A DNA stretch of 64,000 bases from Calonectria ilicicola (lineage: Eukaryota > Ascomycota > Sordariomycetes > Hypocreales > Nectriaceae): contig CP085831.1 of assembly GCA_020809705.1 (NCBI GenBank), positions 3,038,001 to 3,102,000 on the forward strand, written 5' to 3'. The notes under the pieces are model-generated. The model was given only the letters and a program-made list of their open reading frames with translations. It was not told where the DNA came from and did no database searches. Made by a program: the position numbers and the translations under genes. This document shows, in pieces, positions 38,356 through 50,546 of the stretch; position 1 is the stretch's first letter; the number at the start of each line of letters is the position of its first letter.

Positions 38356-41050
38356 ATGGAGATCCAAGCGCATACCATCCAGCTCATACAAGAGCTTGGG
38401 GAGTTGATGAAGCAACATAAAGGCCAAGATGGGAGGGAAGGCGAGGCACCGAGCTATATCCCTCTATCTGCTCTGAGGGGATTTTGGTCATTTGCCAGAA
38501 TCACAAAAGTCTTTCAGGAAAATGATCAAACACCCATACTTAGTCATGACATCATTCAAAAACATTACCTGCGGGTCTTGTCACTTCTGGTCTATCTAGG
38601 CCAGGTCTCCTACCTAGAAACTTTTATTAACGCTGGTCTTAAAGACACAGCCTTCCCTATCAGGTCGCTCCCACACAACTTGATTGCTACGCCATTTGGT
38701 GGAAAACTATCAGATCAGATACAGCAGTGGCAGTGGTCATTTTTCCCAGTTGCCTTTGATCCAGATGAGCTAAATGGCCAAACACTAGTCCCTCAGCAAA
38801 TCTTACCTATCTGTGAGAAATATTTGATACACAGGAGTGAATCAGTCACTGTTTCTAAAATACATACCAGTCTCAGACGGGTAAGTATCTAGCGACAATA
38901 ATATTGTGATATGCTATAATTAACTCTTTTAGGATACGCTCGTTCTCAAGACCTATGAAGATACTTCCTTCAGCTATTACAAAGAGGAACAATCAGCATT
39001 TCAAAATTTGCACGCCCATCCTTCAAAACACATTATAATGAATTACGGTTCTTTCACACAAACGAGAAGTGACGGCACGATGAACCATAACCTTATATTA
39101 GAATATGCCAATGGTGGAAACCTGAACGAATTCTACCAACAGGTTGCTCCACCAAGGACAAGAGAAGATTTGATCAAATTCTGGGGATCTTTTATTGGTA
39201 TCTTGGAAGCACTATATCATCTTCATCTAGTGCCTCCAGACTCCCAAAGTCAGCCGTATCAAGGGTAAGTTGATGTGGCCCCGGTGCGACCCTATATGGA
39301 TACATGCAGCTAATACTTTCCTCAGAGTTTACCAAGATATCAAACCAGAAAATATTCTCGTTTGCAGACATCCGTTGGGTCAATCCTTCGATATAATTCT
39401 GAAAATCACAAATTTTGGTCATGACCATATGAATTCATCTAGCACTGATTTGCAGGCTGATCAGACATTCGGTATAGTCATAATACAAATCGATCCATAG
39501 AATAGTATTACTAATAATTAAATCAGGTGCCCCTGAGTGTAGTAATCTTTCTCCATACGCACAACGTGGAAGTAGTCAGATCACCACTGAGGCCGACATA
39601 TTCTCTATGGGCTGCGTTTTGAGTGACGCCGCGTCTTGGGTATATAACGGTTGCCAAGGAAGAAGTGAATACAGGCAGCAACGAAATGCCGAAAGCAAGA
39701 GCATAAATTCGTTTCACGGTAGTGGCCCACCGAGTTGTTTTCATGACGGTGTCGACGTGCTTAAGGCTGTGGGTGAGATGCACCAAAAGATTATTCACTC
39801 TGCCAATTTCTTCGACCCAATTACTCCTCTGATATTAAATGTCATTGAAAGGTGTATGCTAGTCCGACAAGGCGAAGGGAGGTGGAAGGCTAAAGAGCTT
39901 CACACTGAGTTCTCCCGCATCATCCAAGAGGCTCACACACCGGCATCTCTGATGAATTGGGCCGAGCAGTTTCCTAACACTCCACCTTATAATGACACGG
40001 AGTTATCGGACGCTGGAGTGTCCGGCTCCGAGTCAACATCACCAAGAACACCCTCTTTCAACCTCTCTCCACTCTCTCTAACGATTCCAAAACCATCACG
40101 TCAAAGTGGAATGGGAGGCAACACATACAGCCGGTTCCAAAGTGCTCAACCACGATCGTTCAATTTATCGTATCCTATTGAGTCCTCAATTCCAATGCTA
40201 TCATTGGAGCAGGCTGAAACATATTTGAAAGCAAGAAAAAACAAAATTCCTCTTGATAATCGGGTTGAGCAAGTTGTTTCACGCCTGACCAGTAATCTTC
40301 GTGATCGAGACCACATCTTCTTCCTTGATCTCTCTGAAACAATGCGTATTCACCAGGGGGAGGTTTTCAGAGTGTTTCCTGTTATCGCATACATTGAAAA
40401 ACTCATAGACACAGATGGAATCGAAGTCTTTTTATCCTCTGACCCTGAGAAGGGTCGCCGTGGAACTAGTACCACGAAGCTCCTAGACCATATCAAGAAA
40501 CAGAGGTGGGATCAGATTGCTTTTGAAGATAAATTCAGCAGGTTCATTGACGGAGTAATTATCCCTCGTCTATACTCTAGGGTTGATAAATTCATTCCCA
40601 AGCTGAAGAGGAAAAGCTTGAATATTTTGGTATTCACAGATGGTCGTTGGAGTAAAAACAAAGGTAAAGCCGGTGGCATCGAAAATCCTATTTCAAGAGT
40701 TATGCAAGAGATCAAAAAGCGAGAAATCAGCAGAACACGAGTTTCTATACAATTTATTCGATTTGGAGACGACGAGAATGGTATGGACTTTTTGTCTTAT
40801 CTCGACGAGTTCGGTAAAGAGTCAGGCTGGTAAGTTTTGCCTTCTTTAAAAATTCACGTGCTACTTTAGTAACAAGAAAATAAGCGATATTGTGGATACA
40901 AAGCCTGTCAATGGCAATCTCTACGAGATGCTGGTTGGTGCAATTGATCCAGATATTGATGGTATTGATGAAACACCATCGTTCGCATCTACTTCTGGGA
41001 TTCTGTCGCCTCGTTCAGTTATGAATGAGGGGTCAACATTCAGTCAATAG
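38356..41050 (+). CDS. Protein kinase-fold (probable pseudokinase) plus VWA-like domain protein
   Basis: Five exons: 38356-38880, 38933-39264, 39326-39471, 39527-40829 and 40870-41050, giving 828 residues. Introns are 52, 61, 55 and 40 nt; all four start with GT (GTAAGT except GTATAG in the third) and end in AG. Order: helical N-terminal region (1-170); kinase fold (about 165-470) with VLK lysine at 181, DIKPEN at 290-295, GAPEC at 335-339 and ADIFSMGCV; Ser/Thr-rich linker (about 480-560); VWA-like region (about 595-800) with DLSET at 602-606 and FTDGRW near 704. Degeneration: no glycine-rich loop where one is expected before K181, Asn315-Phe-Gly in place of DFG, and Tyr in place of the usual His before the catalytic-loop Asp. 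So phosphotransfer is doubtful. The C-terminal VDTKP..GNLYEMLVGAI resembles the DTEP..G..W.MLLGAI tail seen in related fungal proteins. Function unknown. Confidence 0.8.
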
Positions 41051-41795
41051 CAGGAAATTTATTCCAGCCCAAAGCACTATCCTCACTATCAGAAAAACGA
41101 TGCATCTACCCGCATCAGGTACATTGGAATATCATTTGAATCATTTTGGTATAATCAAACCAACCGAGTATATTCGCCCCAGACGAGAACCCCCATCTAG
41201 CAAAAAACATTTGCAATAGGTAACAAAACCACAAGCACCTTCTAAATGCACTATAGAAGCCAACACAGGGATTCTTTATATAGATTCCCCTTGGATTCAA
41301 CTGTTTAAACGATTCATATTTTATATGCATTAAATAATGTCTTCTGGTATCACATGGAAAACAACGGGCACCCATCGTCCATTATCATTTTTTAACAAAT
41401 GTAGGGTAGGCGAGATTTATTTGGGCCAGCGGTTTGCCGTCTTGGCCCCATGATTTGTTTTCGCAACGTCAAATATCATGATCGAAGTCAACTGGTCTAT
41501 AATTTCGAAAAATATAATCTGCTTTCACTCGGAACATTGAAAAAAAAAATGTCATTGAAAATTACACAATCTCATTTTTCTCTCTCCTGCTTTGGAATGG
41601 CTCAATCTTGAGGGGAAAAGAAAGTTCATAGCAAATCTTACAATGCACGTGACACTTTAGTCTCCCAACCATTTTCTGGGTTCATCTCGCTAAGACACTG
41701 AGCTCTCTGCCCCTGAATTGCGACTACGTGTGATGGCGCCGATAAACGGTTAACCAGTATCGAAGCAAGTAATAGTTTCAATATCTGTTATTAAC
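41051..41795. other. Intergenic region upstream of the nuclease-like gene
   Basis: No supported gene. It contains one CACGTG E-box-type palindrome at 41646-41651, about 150 bp before the next ATG. A short open stretch at 41025-41219 overlaps the kinase 3' end and is not a gene. Confidence 0.5.
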
Positions 41796-43145
41796 ATGGA
41801 ACAACCCGAACGACCTACAGGCAACTTCTTCGCCCAAATACCAGGCCAAGATGCGCCCCCTGGTTCAATTCCCCCTTCCTTGCCCTCCCGACCAAGAAAA
41901 CGACAAAGAGTCGCACGGGACGACAGTTCGTCGTCTGTATCTGAGTCCAATGAAGAGTTATCCTCAAATCATGAACCAGGCTCCAATGATGAATCGGATG
42001 CAGATACAGAATCAGAGTCAGATACAGATGAAGAATCAGATACGACTGAAGAATCCGATCTCTCTTCCACACCGCCTCCGTCCATTAGATGGACCACAGA
42101 CCTCATTCGATTGGAAAAACCCGTCGTATTTGATGCCTTGGGAAACAACCCTCTCGCAACACTCCCAGGAGATGTTCGTGCGTTGTACATTAGCATATTT
42201 GAAATCGCTGTCGAACAAAAAAATATTCTTGATTACAATGACCGCGAAGCAATTGAATCCGCCATTGGCATAAAGCTAAGGGACGACATGTTCCTGAAAT
42301 CAGATCCCACCCAGGATGCTGAGCGATCCGTGAGATATTGCTTCTATAAACGATGGCACTTCCGAAAACTAGAATCCTTGCAATCTATTCTGTCAGCAGC
42401 TCGTGAAAGCATGTACAAAACCGGCCATGCTCGTCGGACACATTGGCACAACACTGTGCTTCAGCCATTCATGAATGGTGAGCTCTCCCACCACCTCACT
42501 GTGTGTGGGGCAAACCTCGCGTTTTCGCAAATAGCTCCAGCATTCTACCCTCGAATGAGAAATTGGGAGCCCTTGGCTAATGACACTGTGATGGAGTATG
42601 CCTGGGTATATGACCCAGGTCCCAAACGCTACTGTGATGAGGAGAGAGCGATGCTCGATCTGTTCCGTTACTGTGTGAACAATCAACCGGAAGGCCAAAA
42701 ATATTTAAACCCGACCAAGGGAGAAGACATGATAACTGAGCTTATCTCTCTCTATATCGCAGTTAATTTTTCCGAATCGCCCAACGAAGGCAGGGCACGA
42801 CTTGGCGTATGGACAGCTGCTTGGCATCGCCGGATGCAGATCTTGCTGAATTCGTGTGCATCGCCAACAAGGGACAGGCGAGAAGGCTTTCTTACCCTTC
42901 CTCTAATCCATATCATTGAGGATGAGTGGAAGCTACTTTTTGCATGTGATCGAGGAGATTACATTGAGATCCTCGGCGATATGTCCATTGGAGACACGAA
43001 GACCATTCTCGGATTGAGCACTTTGGTTGCAGTGCTCAATGTGCTTGCTCTCTGGACGGATTCAGAAGTTGTAAGCTGGGTAAATCGCAACCTCGGGTCC
43101 CCAGTCGGAGGATACAGAGATTTCAACTTCACATATCGATATTAG
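41796..43145 (+). CDS. PD-(D/E)XK nuclease-like domain protein (fungal family)
   Basis: Single exon, 449 residues. The N-terminus is disordered: Pro-rich, a PRKRQR nuclear localisation-like cluster at 32-37, then an acidic Ser/Asp/Glu tract at about 42-92. The remainder matches my knowledge of the fungal PD-(D/E)XK nuclease-like family: HWHNTVLQPFM near 216, MEYAWVYDP at 266-274 (position of the family's VD...V..P strand), EGRARLGVWTAAWHRRM at 331-347, LPLIHIIEDEWKLLF at 368-382 and MSIGDTKTILGLSTLVAVL at 396-414. The ExK half of the catalytic motif normally just before the GR.QLGVW segment is not visible (IAVNFSESPNE), so it may be inactive. Members are numerous and lineage-variable; their role is unknown. 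Start chosen as the first ATG of the open frame. Confidence 0.75.
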   Translation: MEQPERPTGNFFAQIPGQDAPPGSIPPSLPSRPRKRQRVARDDSSSSVSESNEELSSNHEPGSNDESDADTESESDTDEESDTTEESDLSSTPPPSIRWTTDLIRLEKPVVFDALGNNPLATLPGDVRALYISIFEIAVEQKNILDYNDREAIESAIGIKLRDDMFLKSDPTQDAERSVRYCFYKRWHFRKLESLQSILSAARESMYKTGHARRTHWHNTVLQPFMNGELSHHLTVCGANLAFSQIAPAFYPRMRNWEPLANDTVMEYAWVYDPGPKRYCDEERAMLDLFRYCVNNQPEGQKYLNPTKGEDMITELISLYIAVNFSESPNEGRARLGVWTAAWHRRMQILLNSCASPTRDRREGFLTLPLIHIIEDEWKLLFACDRGDYIEILGDMSIGDTKTILGLSTLVAVLNVLALWTDSEVVSWVNRNLGSPVGGYRDFNFTYRY

Positions 43146-43717
43146 TGAGATGTTTTGACCAAACTACAAAGTCCATTTCTGGGTTGCTCATGCTACAAAG
43201 TGTGCTTGTCGTATCAATTTTAATCATTCGCAGATCAATTAAAAATATCTGCATCAATGTAACATTAGAGCTTCTATTACTTGTTTATTTCTTTTAATAT
43301 TGTATGCGTGTGTATCTTAGGAGAGATGAAATGGGGAATATGGTATGGAATAGATTGGAAAATGGTAGAATAATCCTACGTTTCGACTGATCGGGCATTA
43401 CCAATGTGTTTCCCGATTTAACATCCCTATCATTGAGTAGATATGCACCTCGAACTCTGTAACGGAGATATTAGATCACAATGTCGAGCAAGATTCTTAT
43501 TGGGAGATTGCATCTGATATTCTTCCATGGTGCATTACTTACAATTTACTAAAGAGATGGACTTTTGTACGAGTTGAAAAAAGAAACGGAAATGAAATTG
43601 TTTAACTGGAAACTGAAACCGATCGCGAAGCCGAAACCGAGGGCCTCCGCCCTCCCCCAATATAATAAACCAAAGATAGGAAAACCGTGCCCTGGCAGTT
43701 GTCAGCAGGCTGCATTA
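43146..43717. other. Intergenic region bordering the transposon block
   Basis: No supported gene. A short stretch with imperfect GAAACCG/GAAGCCG repeats lies at about 43605-43640. It ends at the TA (43716-43717) that is the target site of the large TIR element. A small open frame at 43565-43831 runs into the TIR and is not a gene. Confidence 0.5.
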
Positions 43718-43803
43718 CCCGTAGGCGTAAGGTGGGGCACGCACGCCTTCACACCTCGTCCCGAGGTAGGCCCGGAAAACCTGTGTCAGCCGGGAAAACC
43801 TGT
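43718..43803 (+). repeat. Left terminal inverted repeat of pogo-like element
   Basis: Identical over 86 bp to the complement of 56056-56141. It contains a subterminal direct repeat: CGGAAAACCTGTGTCAGC is followed at once by CGGGAAAACCTGTGTTAGC. Confidence 0.95.
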
Positions 43804-44899
43804 GTTAGCTTTTTCACCTGACCTTTACTAAAAGCTTCGTAAAAAACCATTAAATTAAATGATTTTTAAGTAAATATCGTGTATTGTAATTATGTTTTGT
43901 AGATGTAATAATTCTTAGGTTTTTAAATCTTTGGAAAATATATTAGTAAAAGCTTGGGCTAAATTAAGGAAAAATATGTTTATAATATTTAATTTAAATA
44001 TTTTTTATAATATATAAGTAGCTTTAAAAGTTATATTTAATATATTTTTAATATATATATTTATTATTTAATTTAATATATTAAAAAAAATAATTTAATA
44101 TATTAAAGTATTAGTTTTATTATTAGTTATTTTTATTAGGTATTAGGGTTATTTGGTATTATTATTTAACTTTAAAGAAGCTACTTTAATTACTTTTATT
44201 TTATAATTTAAAAGATCTAGCTTTTTAGTTAAAAAAATATAAATTAAGGAGATTATATTAGGATTTTTATATTTTTAAAATATAAAAAAATAATATATAT
44301 TAAAAATCTAATATTTTAATTTTTATAATTAATATTTTTAATTTTAAAAGATATTTATTAAAATTATAAATAAAGCTTATAAAGTATTTAAAGTTTTTAA
44401 TATTAAAAATATTATTAAATTCTTTATAAAATTTAAAATAATAATTATAATTAATAATATTAATCTCTTAAAGTATTAAAATAAAAATAAATATAATATT
44501 TATATTAAATATCTTTAAGAATAAATTTAAATCCTTATAATCTATATTACTTAAGCTTAATACTTTAAAATTATTAATCTTTTAAATTATAAATTATATA
44601 TTTAAATTAAAACTATAAATATTATTAGAAATATAATTCCTCTTTAAATTATCTTTAAAACTTTCTTTATAAAGTCTTAAGCTAAAATTAAGACTATCCT
44701 AAGTATATAATTTACTTAATTAAAGACTAGCTTTAGTAATTATAATATTATATTTAAATAACTTTATATATTTAATATATATTTATAAAGAGTCTTTATT
44801 AAGATTAAATAGAAAAAAGTGATATTTTAATAATAATTTAATTATAATAAGTAACTTTATAATCTTATAAACCTAAGCTTTTAATATTAATATCTATTT

Positions 44900-45964
44900 A
44901 ATATTTATAAGGAAAAGGAAAAGATCTATTATTTATTTATAATAAATAGCTTTTTTAATTATCTTTTTTTAATTATATTAAATATTATATTTAATTTAAT
45001 ATTATTATTTATTTATTATTATTATATTTAATATATTTTATATAATCTTTTAATATTAATATTTTTTAATTACTTAAGAATATATATTAAAAGTAATTAT
45101 AAAAATCTTTTTAAGAAGATAATCTAGTATTTAATTATTTATAATTTACTTATATATTTACTTAAATTTACAAGGCTAACTTCTTAAAATATAATATTAT
45201 ATCTAGATTTAAAAAGTCAAATATTTAGCCTACTAATATAAAACTTATAATTAATTATATTATTATTAAGTAATAATAATAGTAAAGGGCAATTTATCTT
45301 TCTATTATAATAATATTATTTATTAATAATTAATTTTAAGATATTTAAAATTAAATTAATTAAATTTATTAATAATATTAAAAGATTATAAGTTTACCTT
45401 TATTAAAAACTATTTCTAATATTAGGAATATTATTTTAAAAATAATATTAATATATTATAAGTATAAGGTATTTTTAATAAATTATCTTTTTTAATTAGA
45501 ATATTATAATAAAAAAAGAAAATTAATTAATAAATAAGGCTATTAGATAATTTTATTATAAGTATTAATTTTATTAAGATTTAAGCTTAATATAAAGTTT
45601 TATTAGAGACCACAAAGATCAAGAAAACACATTTACAACTATAATCTAGTAAATCAATCATTCTTCAAGAGATAAATCAACTTAAAAGTCTATAGTAGGA
45701 AGCTATTAAGACCTATAAAGCAAATCATCTACCTAAGCTAACCTAAAATCAGTGGCTTAAGAAGACCAACAACCGAGCCCGATATCATGACCTTAAGACC
45801 AACCAAAAGGAATATAACAATATCCTAAATCAACACATAAAGAAGCTATTTTCTTAAGCCTAAGAAGAAGCCTACCATGCCATAAGACCAATTATCGCGA
45901 TAGACCAAACAGCCTGGCCTAATAACAATAAAAGTATTGAATTTACTAATCTTAGGCTATTCCA
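44900..45964 (+). pseudogene. Decayed DDE transposase of the pogo-like element (part 1)
   Basis: With stops, the plus strand reads a pattern typical of the C-terminal part of fungal pogo/Tigger-type DDE transposases: a hydrophobic NIIIYLLLLYL stretch, INIF.LLKNIY, then FTYIFT.IYKANFLKYNI.SRFKKSNI, corresponding to the family's F...Y..AF...NI.SGF...G..P pattern. From about 45605 to 45964 the sequence is almost unmutated: a reading frame containing KANHLPKLT, NQWLKKTNNRARYHDLK and NNILNQHIKKLF has only TAA/TAG stops at sites explained by CAR codons. It is then cut by the Gypsy insertion. Confidence 0.65.
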
Positions 45965-46335
45965 TGTAACGGTTCGTGTTAACAGAAAGGGTCAGGCACG
46001 TCGGTTAAATAACAAAGGAAGATTGTTACGTCTGGTAATAGGTCAATCGGTCAAATAGATCAATTGAAAGTAACCAAGTTGTATTGAGAGCTGAGTTGTG
46101 CCCTAGATGGCAGTAACTTCTAGAAATCTAATATATAGTTTAATCTAGGGCTTTATGAGGCTATTTAAATAAAGTTATTTTAAAGAGTAATATTTTTTTA
46201 GGAATATAATGCTTTTTGTAAAGTAATGCTTTTTAAGTTTATTAGTATATATAAGTATAGCTTATTAGAAGTAAAAGTAGGTCTTTTAGTCTTCTATTAG
46301 TGGCTTTATTGGTTAGGTTGGCTTAGATTATAATA
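45965..46335 (-). repeat. 3' LTR of the Gypsy element in block 2
   Basis: It starts TGTAACGGTTCGTG (intact) and ends GATTATAATA (mutated). Same length as its partner. Confidence 0.9.
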
Positions 46336-46977
46336 TAATATTCTTTTTTAAAGATCTTATTTTTAAAATTATATTTTAAATAAGTTTTTATATTTTTAAG
46401 TTTTTTTTTTAAATTTTTTTTTTTTTATAAGGATATTTAATTAATAAAATATTAAATTTAAAGTTTATAGTTTATAAGAAGAAAGAGTATAAGAAACTTA
46501 ATAATACTTTTATTATTAAGAAGATTAAAGTTAATATATTATATATTTATTATTTTAAATATAAAAAGATCTATTTTATAAATAAAAGCTTTATTTAATA
46601 TATTAAATATATTTATTATAAGAAGCCTTATAATAGGATTTTTATTATTTTTTTTATAAGTTTTCTTTTAATATAAAGAGAGAAAAATCTTTTTTAATTT
46701 ATTTTTTTAATAATTTATTTTAAAAAGTAGAAGAAGAAATTAGTAATTAATAAGAAGAAGGTTAATAATAATATCATTTATTTTTAATTTAAATTAGAAG
46801 AGATATAAGTTAAAATGGCAACTATTATTATATATCTTACTTATATTTAGAAAGTATAAAAGAAGGTAATAGAAAAGAAGGTTAAAATATTCTATTGGGG
46901 TATAAAGGAGCTAGATTGAGAGGATGGTATTAAAGTATTTTCTTTTATAATTATCTTATTTTTGTTATGTAAGGATA

Positions 46978-47499
46978 TTATTATCCTACCTTCCTAAATA
47001 GGAAAGCTAAGCCGGATTTCCCTGGGCTCCTCTGAGCACAACCGGACTAACCTTCCTAATCCGGAAATACTAGATCCGGAAGACCGGATCCGGTCAGCCG
47101 GATCCGGCAGCCGGATTCAGCTAAGTTCAAAACCAAGTGCTGAAAACGGAAGAAAAACAAAACTATTTTTCCTATTCAAGACTAGCCTAAAAGCTTAAAC
47201 GTTTTTATATAAGTGGAAGAGAAGGAAAATTCGTCTATATAACTAGGGACCCTTTCCAATTAAGAAAAGAGACATCAGTCATCAGTCATCAAATATCAGT
47301 CATTAATATCACATTATTCAATCTAACTGAAACACTCCTCTATAACTTCTTTATTTTATATATTATATATACATAAAATATATCATTTTTATCCCCTGTT
47401 TTTGAAGATTATTAATACCTAAAAATATTAACTATCTTCCTTATATTTGCGCTCTTAGAAATATATTTCCTACTATATTTCTATTATAACCTCCTTACA
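46978..47499. mobile_element. Solo LTR, Copia-like termini
   Basis: 522 bp from TGTAAGG to CCTTACA, flanked by the 5-bp duplication TGTTA (46973-46977, 47500-47504), with no partner LTR or internal region in the window. It is clearly less mutated than its host. It contains a cluster of CCGGAT/ATCCGG motifs (about 47010-47120), a TATA-like TCTATATAAC at about 47234 and repeated ATCAGTC units at about 47273-47303. Copia assignment rests only on the terminal sequence and is tentative. Confidence 0.8.
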
Positions 47500-50400
47500 T
47501 GTTAGTGTAGGTATTGGATTTAGTAGGTGTTAATTTTGATGTAGTTAGGGGTAAGCCCTCTTTTCTATATAAAGAAATTCCTTGAGCTTTTTTAAATAAT
47601 ATATAAGATTTTATAAGGGTTTTTATATTTCTTTATTATACCTTATCCATTTTATATAATAATATACTTCTCTATCTATAGTATCTTTTTCTAGGATTTT
47701 TTAATAGTATATTTTTCTTATAGTTTAATTACTAGCTTAATATATAATCTTATATTAATAATAATTATGTTAGTTATAGGTTTAAGTAAGGAAATATAAA
47801 AGATTAGATGAATCTTAATATTCTTTAGTAGGTTAAGTTTATAATTATTTTTTAAGATTTTTTTTAATAAGGTATAATCTAAGATACTTAAAATTAAATT
47901 TTTTATTTTATTATTTTATAATAATATTTTTTATAGTAAAAAAGACTATCTCCTTTTTCTTTAAAGATAGGCTTTTTATTTATTTAAGATTATAATATTT
48001 CTTTATTTATATATAAATAAATTTAAGTTCTATCTTTATTTTAAAGTATAATTATTATATTTATTTAAACTTAAATAATACTTTTATATCTAATAGCCCT
48101 TCTAATTTAAAATAGAATATATTAAATATAAATCTAAAGTTTATAAAAATAAATATAATCTTAATACTTAATTAATAAAATATATTAAAAGTAAATTAAA
48201 TAATAAGAAGTTTCTTTATTTAATTTATTTATTTATAGTTAATATAGTATTGTAGATAATGCTTAATCTTTTGGTTTTACCTCTTAGTCTATCTATTAAC
48301 CTAGGATTAGAAAGTAATTGTAAGCTTATATCTTAAGCCTATATATGCTATTAATTCTTACTAAAATTTGGATGTAAATGGTTATTTATAATTAGAGATA
48401 ATTTTAATTAGTAATCTATATATTATAATTATATATTAGAAGAAAAAGTAAGTAAATTATTTTTTATTTATTATCTTATTATAAGGAATATAATAAATAA
48501 ATTTAATAAAATAATTAATAATAATAAAAATAAAGTTATAATACTTATTTATAGTAAGATTTATTAATAATAGTAGGTTAATAATAAAATCTATTATAAT
48601 TAACTCCTATAATCTAATTATAATTAGAATAGATTATAGTTTATTATATAGTTTATATTAAGGTAATTTTATCTACTAGTAAAATAAGTATTATTTAATA
48701 ATAGCTTCTATCTTTTTTTTATATAATTAAAGGAAAATATTTATTTAACTTATTTAAAAATTTTATTAATTTTTTTATATTTATTAAGTAAGTATTTGTA
48801 AATTTTATAAATTAAATTATTCTATAATTTATCTAAAACCTATAATTAAGTTATTTATTCTTCTTTTAAAAATATCTTATTATATTTCTTAATCTTCTAA
48901 AGTAGAGGATTACCTTGTTTTATAATATGAATGTTTAATATATAAGAATTATAGCTTTTTATAAGTGCTTTAAGCAACCTATAGTTCTTAGAGGCTTATT
49001 ATTTAAATAAATATCCTAGTATAAGATAATTTTTTACTTTTTATTTCTTATAGATTATAATAATAATCTTCTTAGACTTAATTATTATCTTATTAATAGA
49101 TATTTATTTAAGATTACTTTTAGGGGTATATTATAATAACTTTTCTATAATAACTCTCTTCTTATTCTAATAATCAACTTATTAGTTGATTATATTTATT
49201 TAAGTGTTCTTAATATCTTTAATATATATAATCTAATAATTAAATTTAAATAAATATTTAATATAATATAATTATTATTTATTAAGCTTTTATATAATTA
49301 TAAAATAAAAGATATTCTTATAATTAGTAAATATTATAATTTTATATTAATTTTTAAAAAAATATTATTAAAATATTTTAAAGATATTAATAATAATTAA
49401 GAACTTTTTATTATAAATAGAGTAATTAAGTTCTACTTTTTATAATTTATATAAATAAAATATAATATGATATAATCTCTTTTATTTATCCCTTTATCTA
49501 ATCTAAGCTTTAATAATAAAATTAAAGGAGTTTATTTCTAATTTAATAAGTTAATTAAGATTAAATATTATAAGTACTAGCTTAATTATAATAATATCTT
49601 TTAATTAATTAAATATTTTCTAAGCTTTTAATTCTTAAATAAAGAGTACTTCTTTCCTTATAAAGATAATAAAAGATACTATTATTTATCTAAAGTTCTT
49701 AATAAATTTATAATAATAATTAATAAATCTAAAAAGAATTAGACTTTTAGTAGATTCTTAGGCTTCTTTTATTCCTTAATAATAATAACTTTCTTAAAAT
49801 TTATTTAAATCTTATTATAAAAGATAATATATTCTAAGAATTCTACTTCTTTAATATAGAATATACTCTTCTTAGATTTAATTAATAGTTTAGTATTTTA
49901 AAGGGCTTTTAAAATCTAATAAATATATTATTTATATTCTTCTTTATTTTTAAAGAAAATAAATATATTATTTAAATAGTAAATAATAAAGATATTTAAG
50001 TATTTATATAATATATTATTAATTATTCTTTAAAAGGATATTAATATATTAATAAGTCTAAAGGGTATTATTAAGTATTTAAATAATTTAAACTTTATTT
50101 AAAAGGTAGTCTTCCATTTATCTTTCTTCTTAATCCTTATTAGATTATAGGCTTCCTTTAGATCAAGTGCAATAAATATCTTTATACTATATAATCTATT
50201 CTTTATCTTATTAATAAGCAATAAAGGTATATAATTTTTGATAGTAATATTATTAAGCTATTAGTAGTCTATATAAAGATAAAGTTTTCTATTCTTCTTT
50301 AGAATAAATATTATTAAATAATTAACTTTAAAGGTTAATACTTATATATATTCTTTTTATAATATATTTTTAATATACTTTTTTAAAATATTAAGTTTTA

Positions 50401-50546
50401 TTTAATTAAGATTATAAATTAAGAAGAAATAGGTATTTATTCTATCCTTTAATACAATTTTATAATCTTATTAACTAGATTTTAGTAATCTAATCTCAAG
50501 TTCTTTTATAAATAACTATTTATAAATATAATACTAATATAATATA

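Noticed and set aside
43565..43831. 88-codon ORF near the gene island edge
   Set aside because: It crosses the transposon terminus and reads through the TIR; no similarity recognised.
46973..47504. Solo LTR boundaries set at TGTTATG...ACATGTTA
   Set aside because: These outer ends give no matching duplication. Moving in to TGTAAGG...CCTTACA makes the flanking TGTTA a perfect 5-bp TSD.
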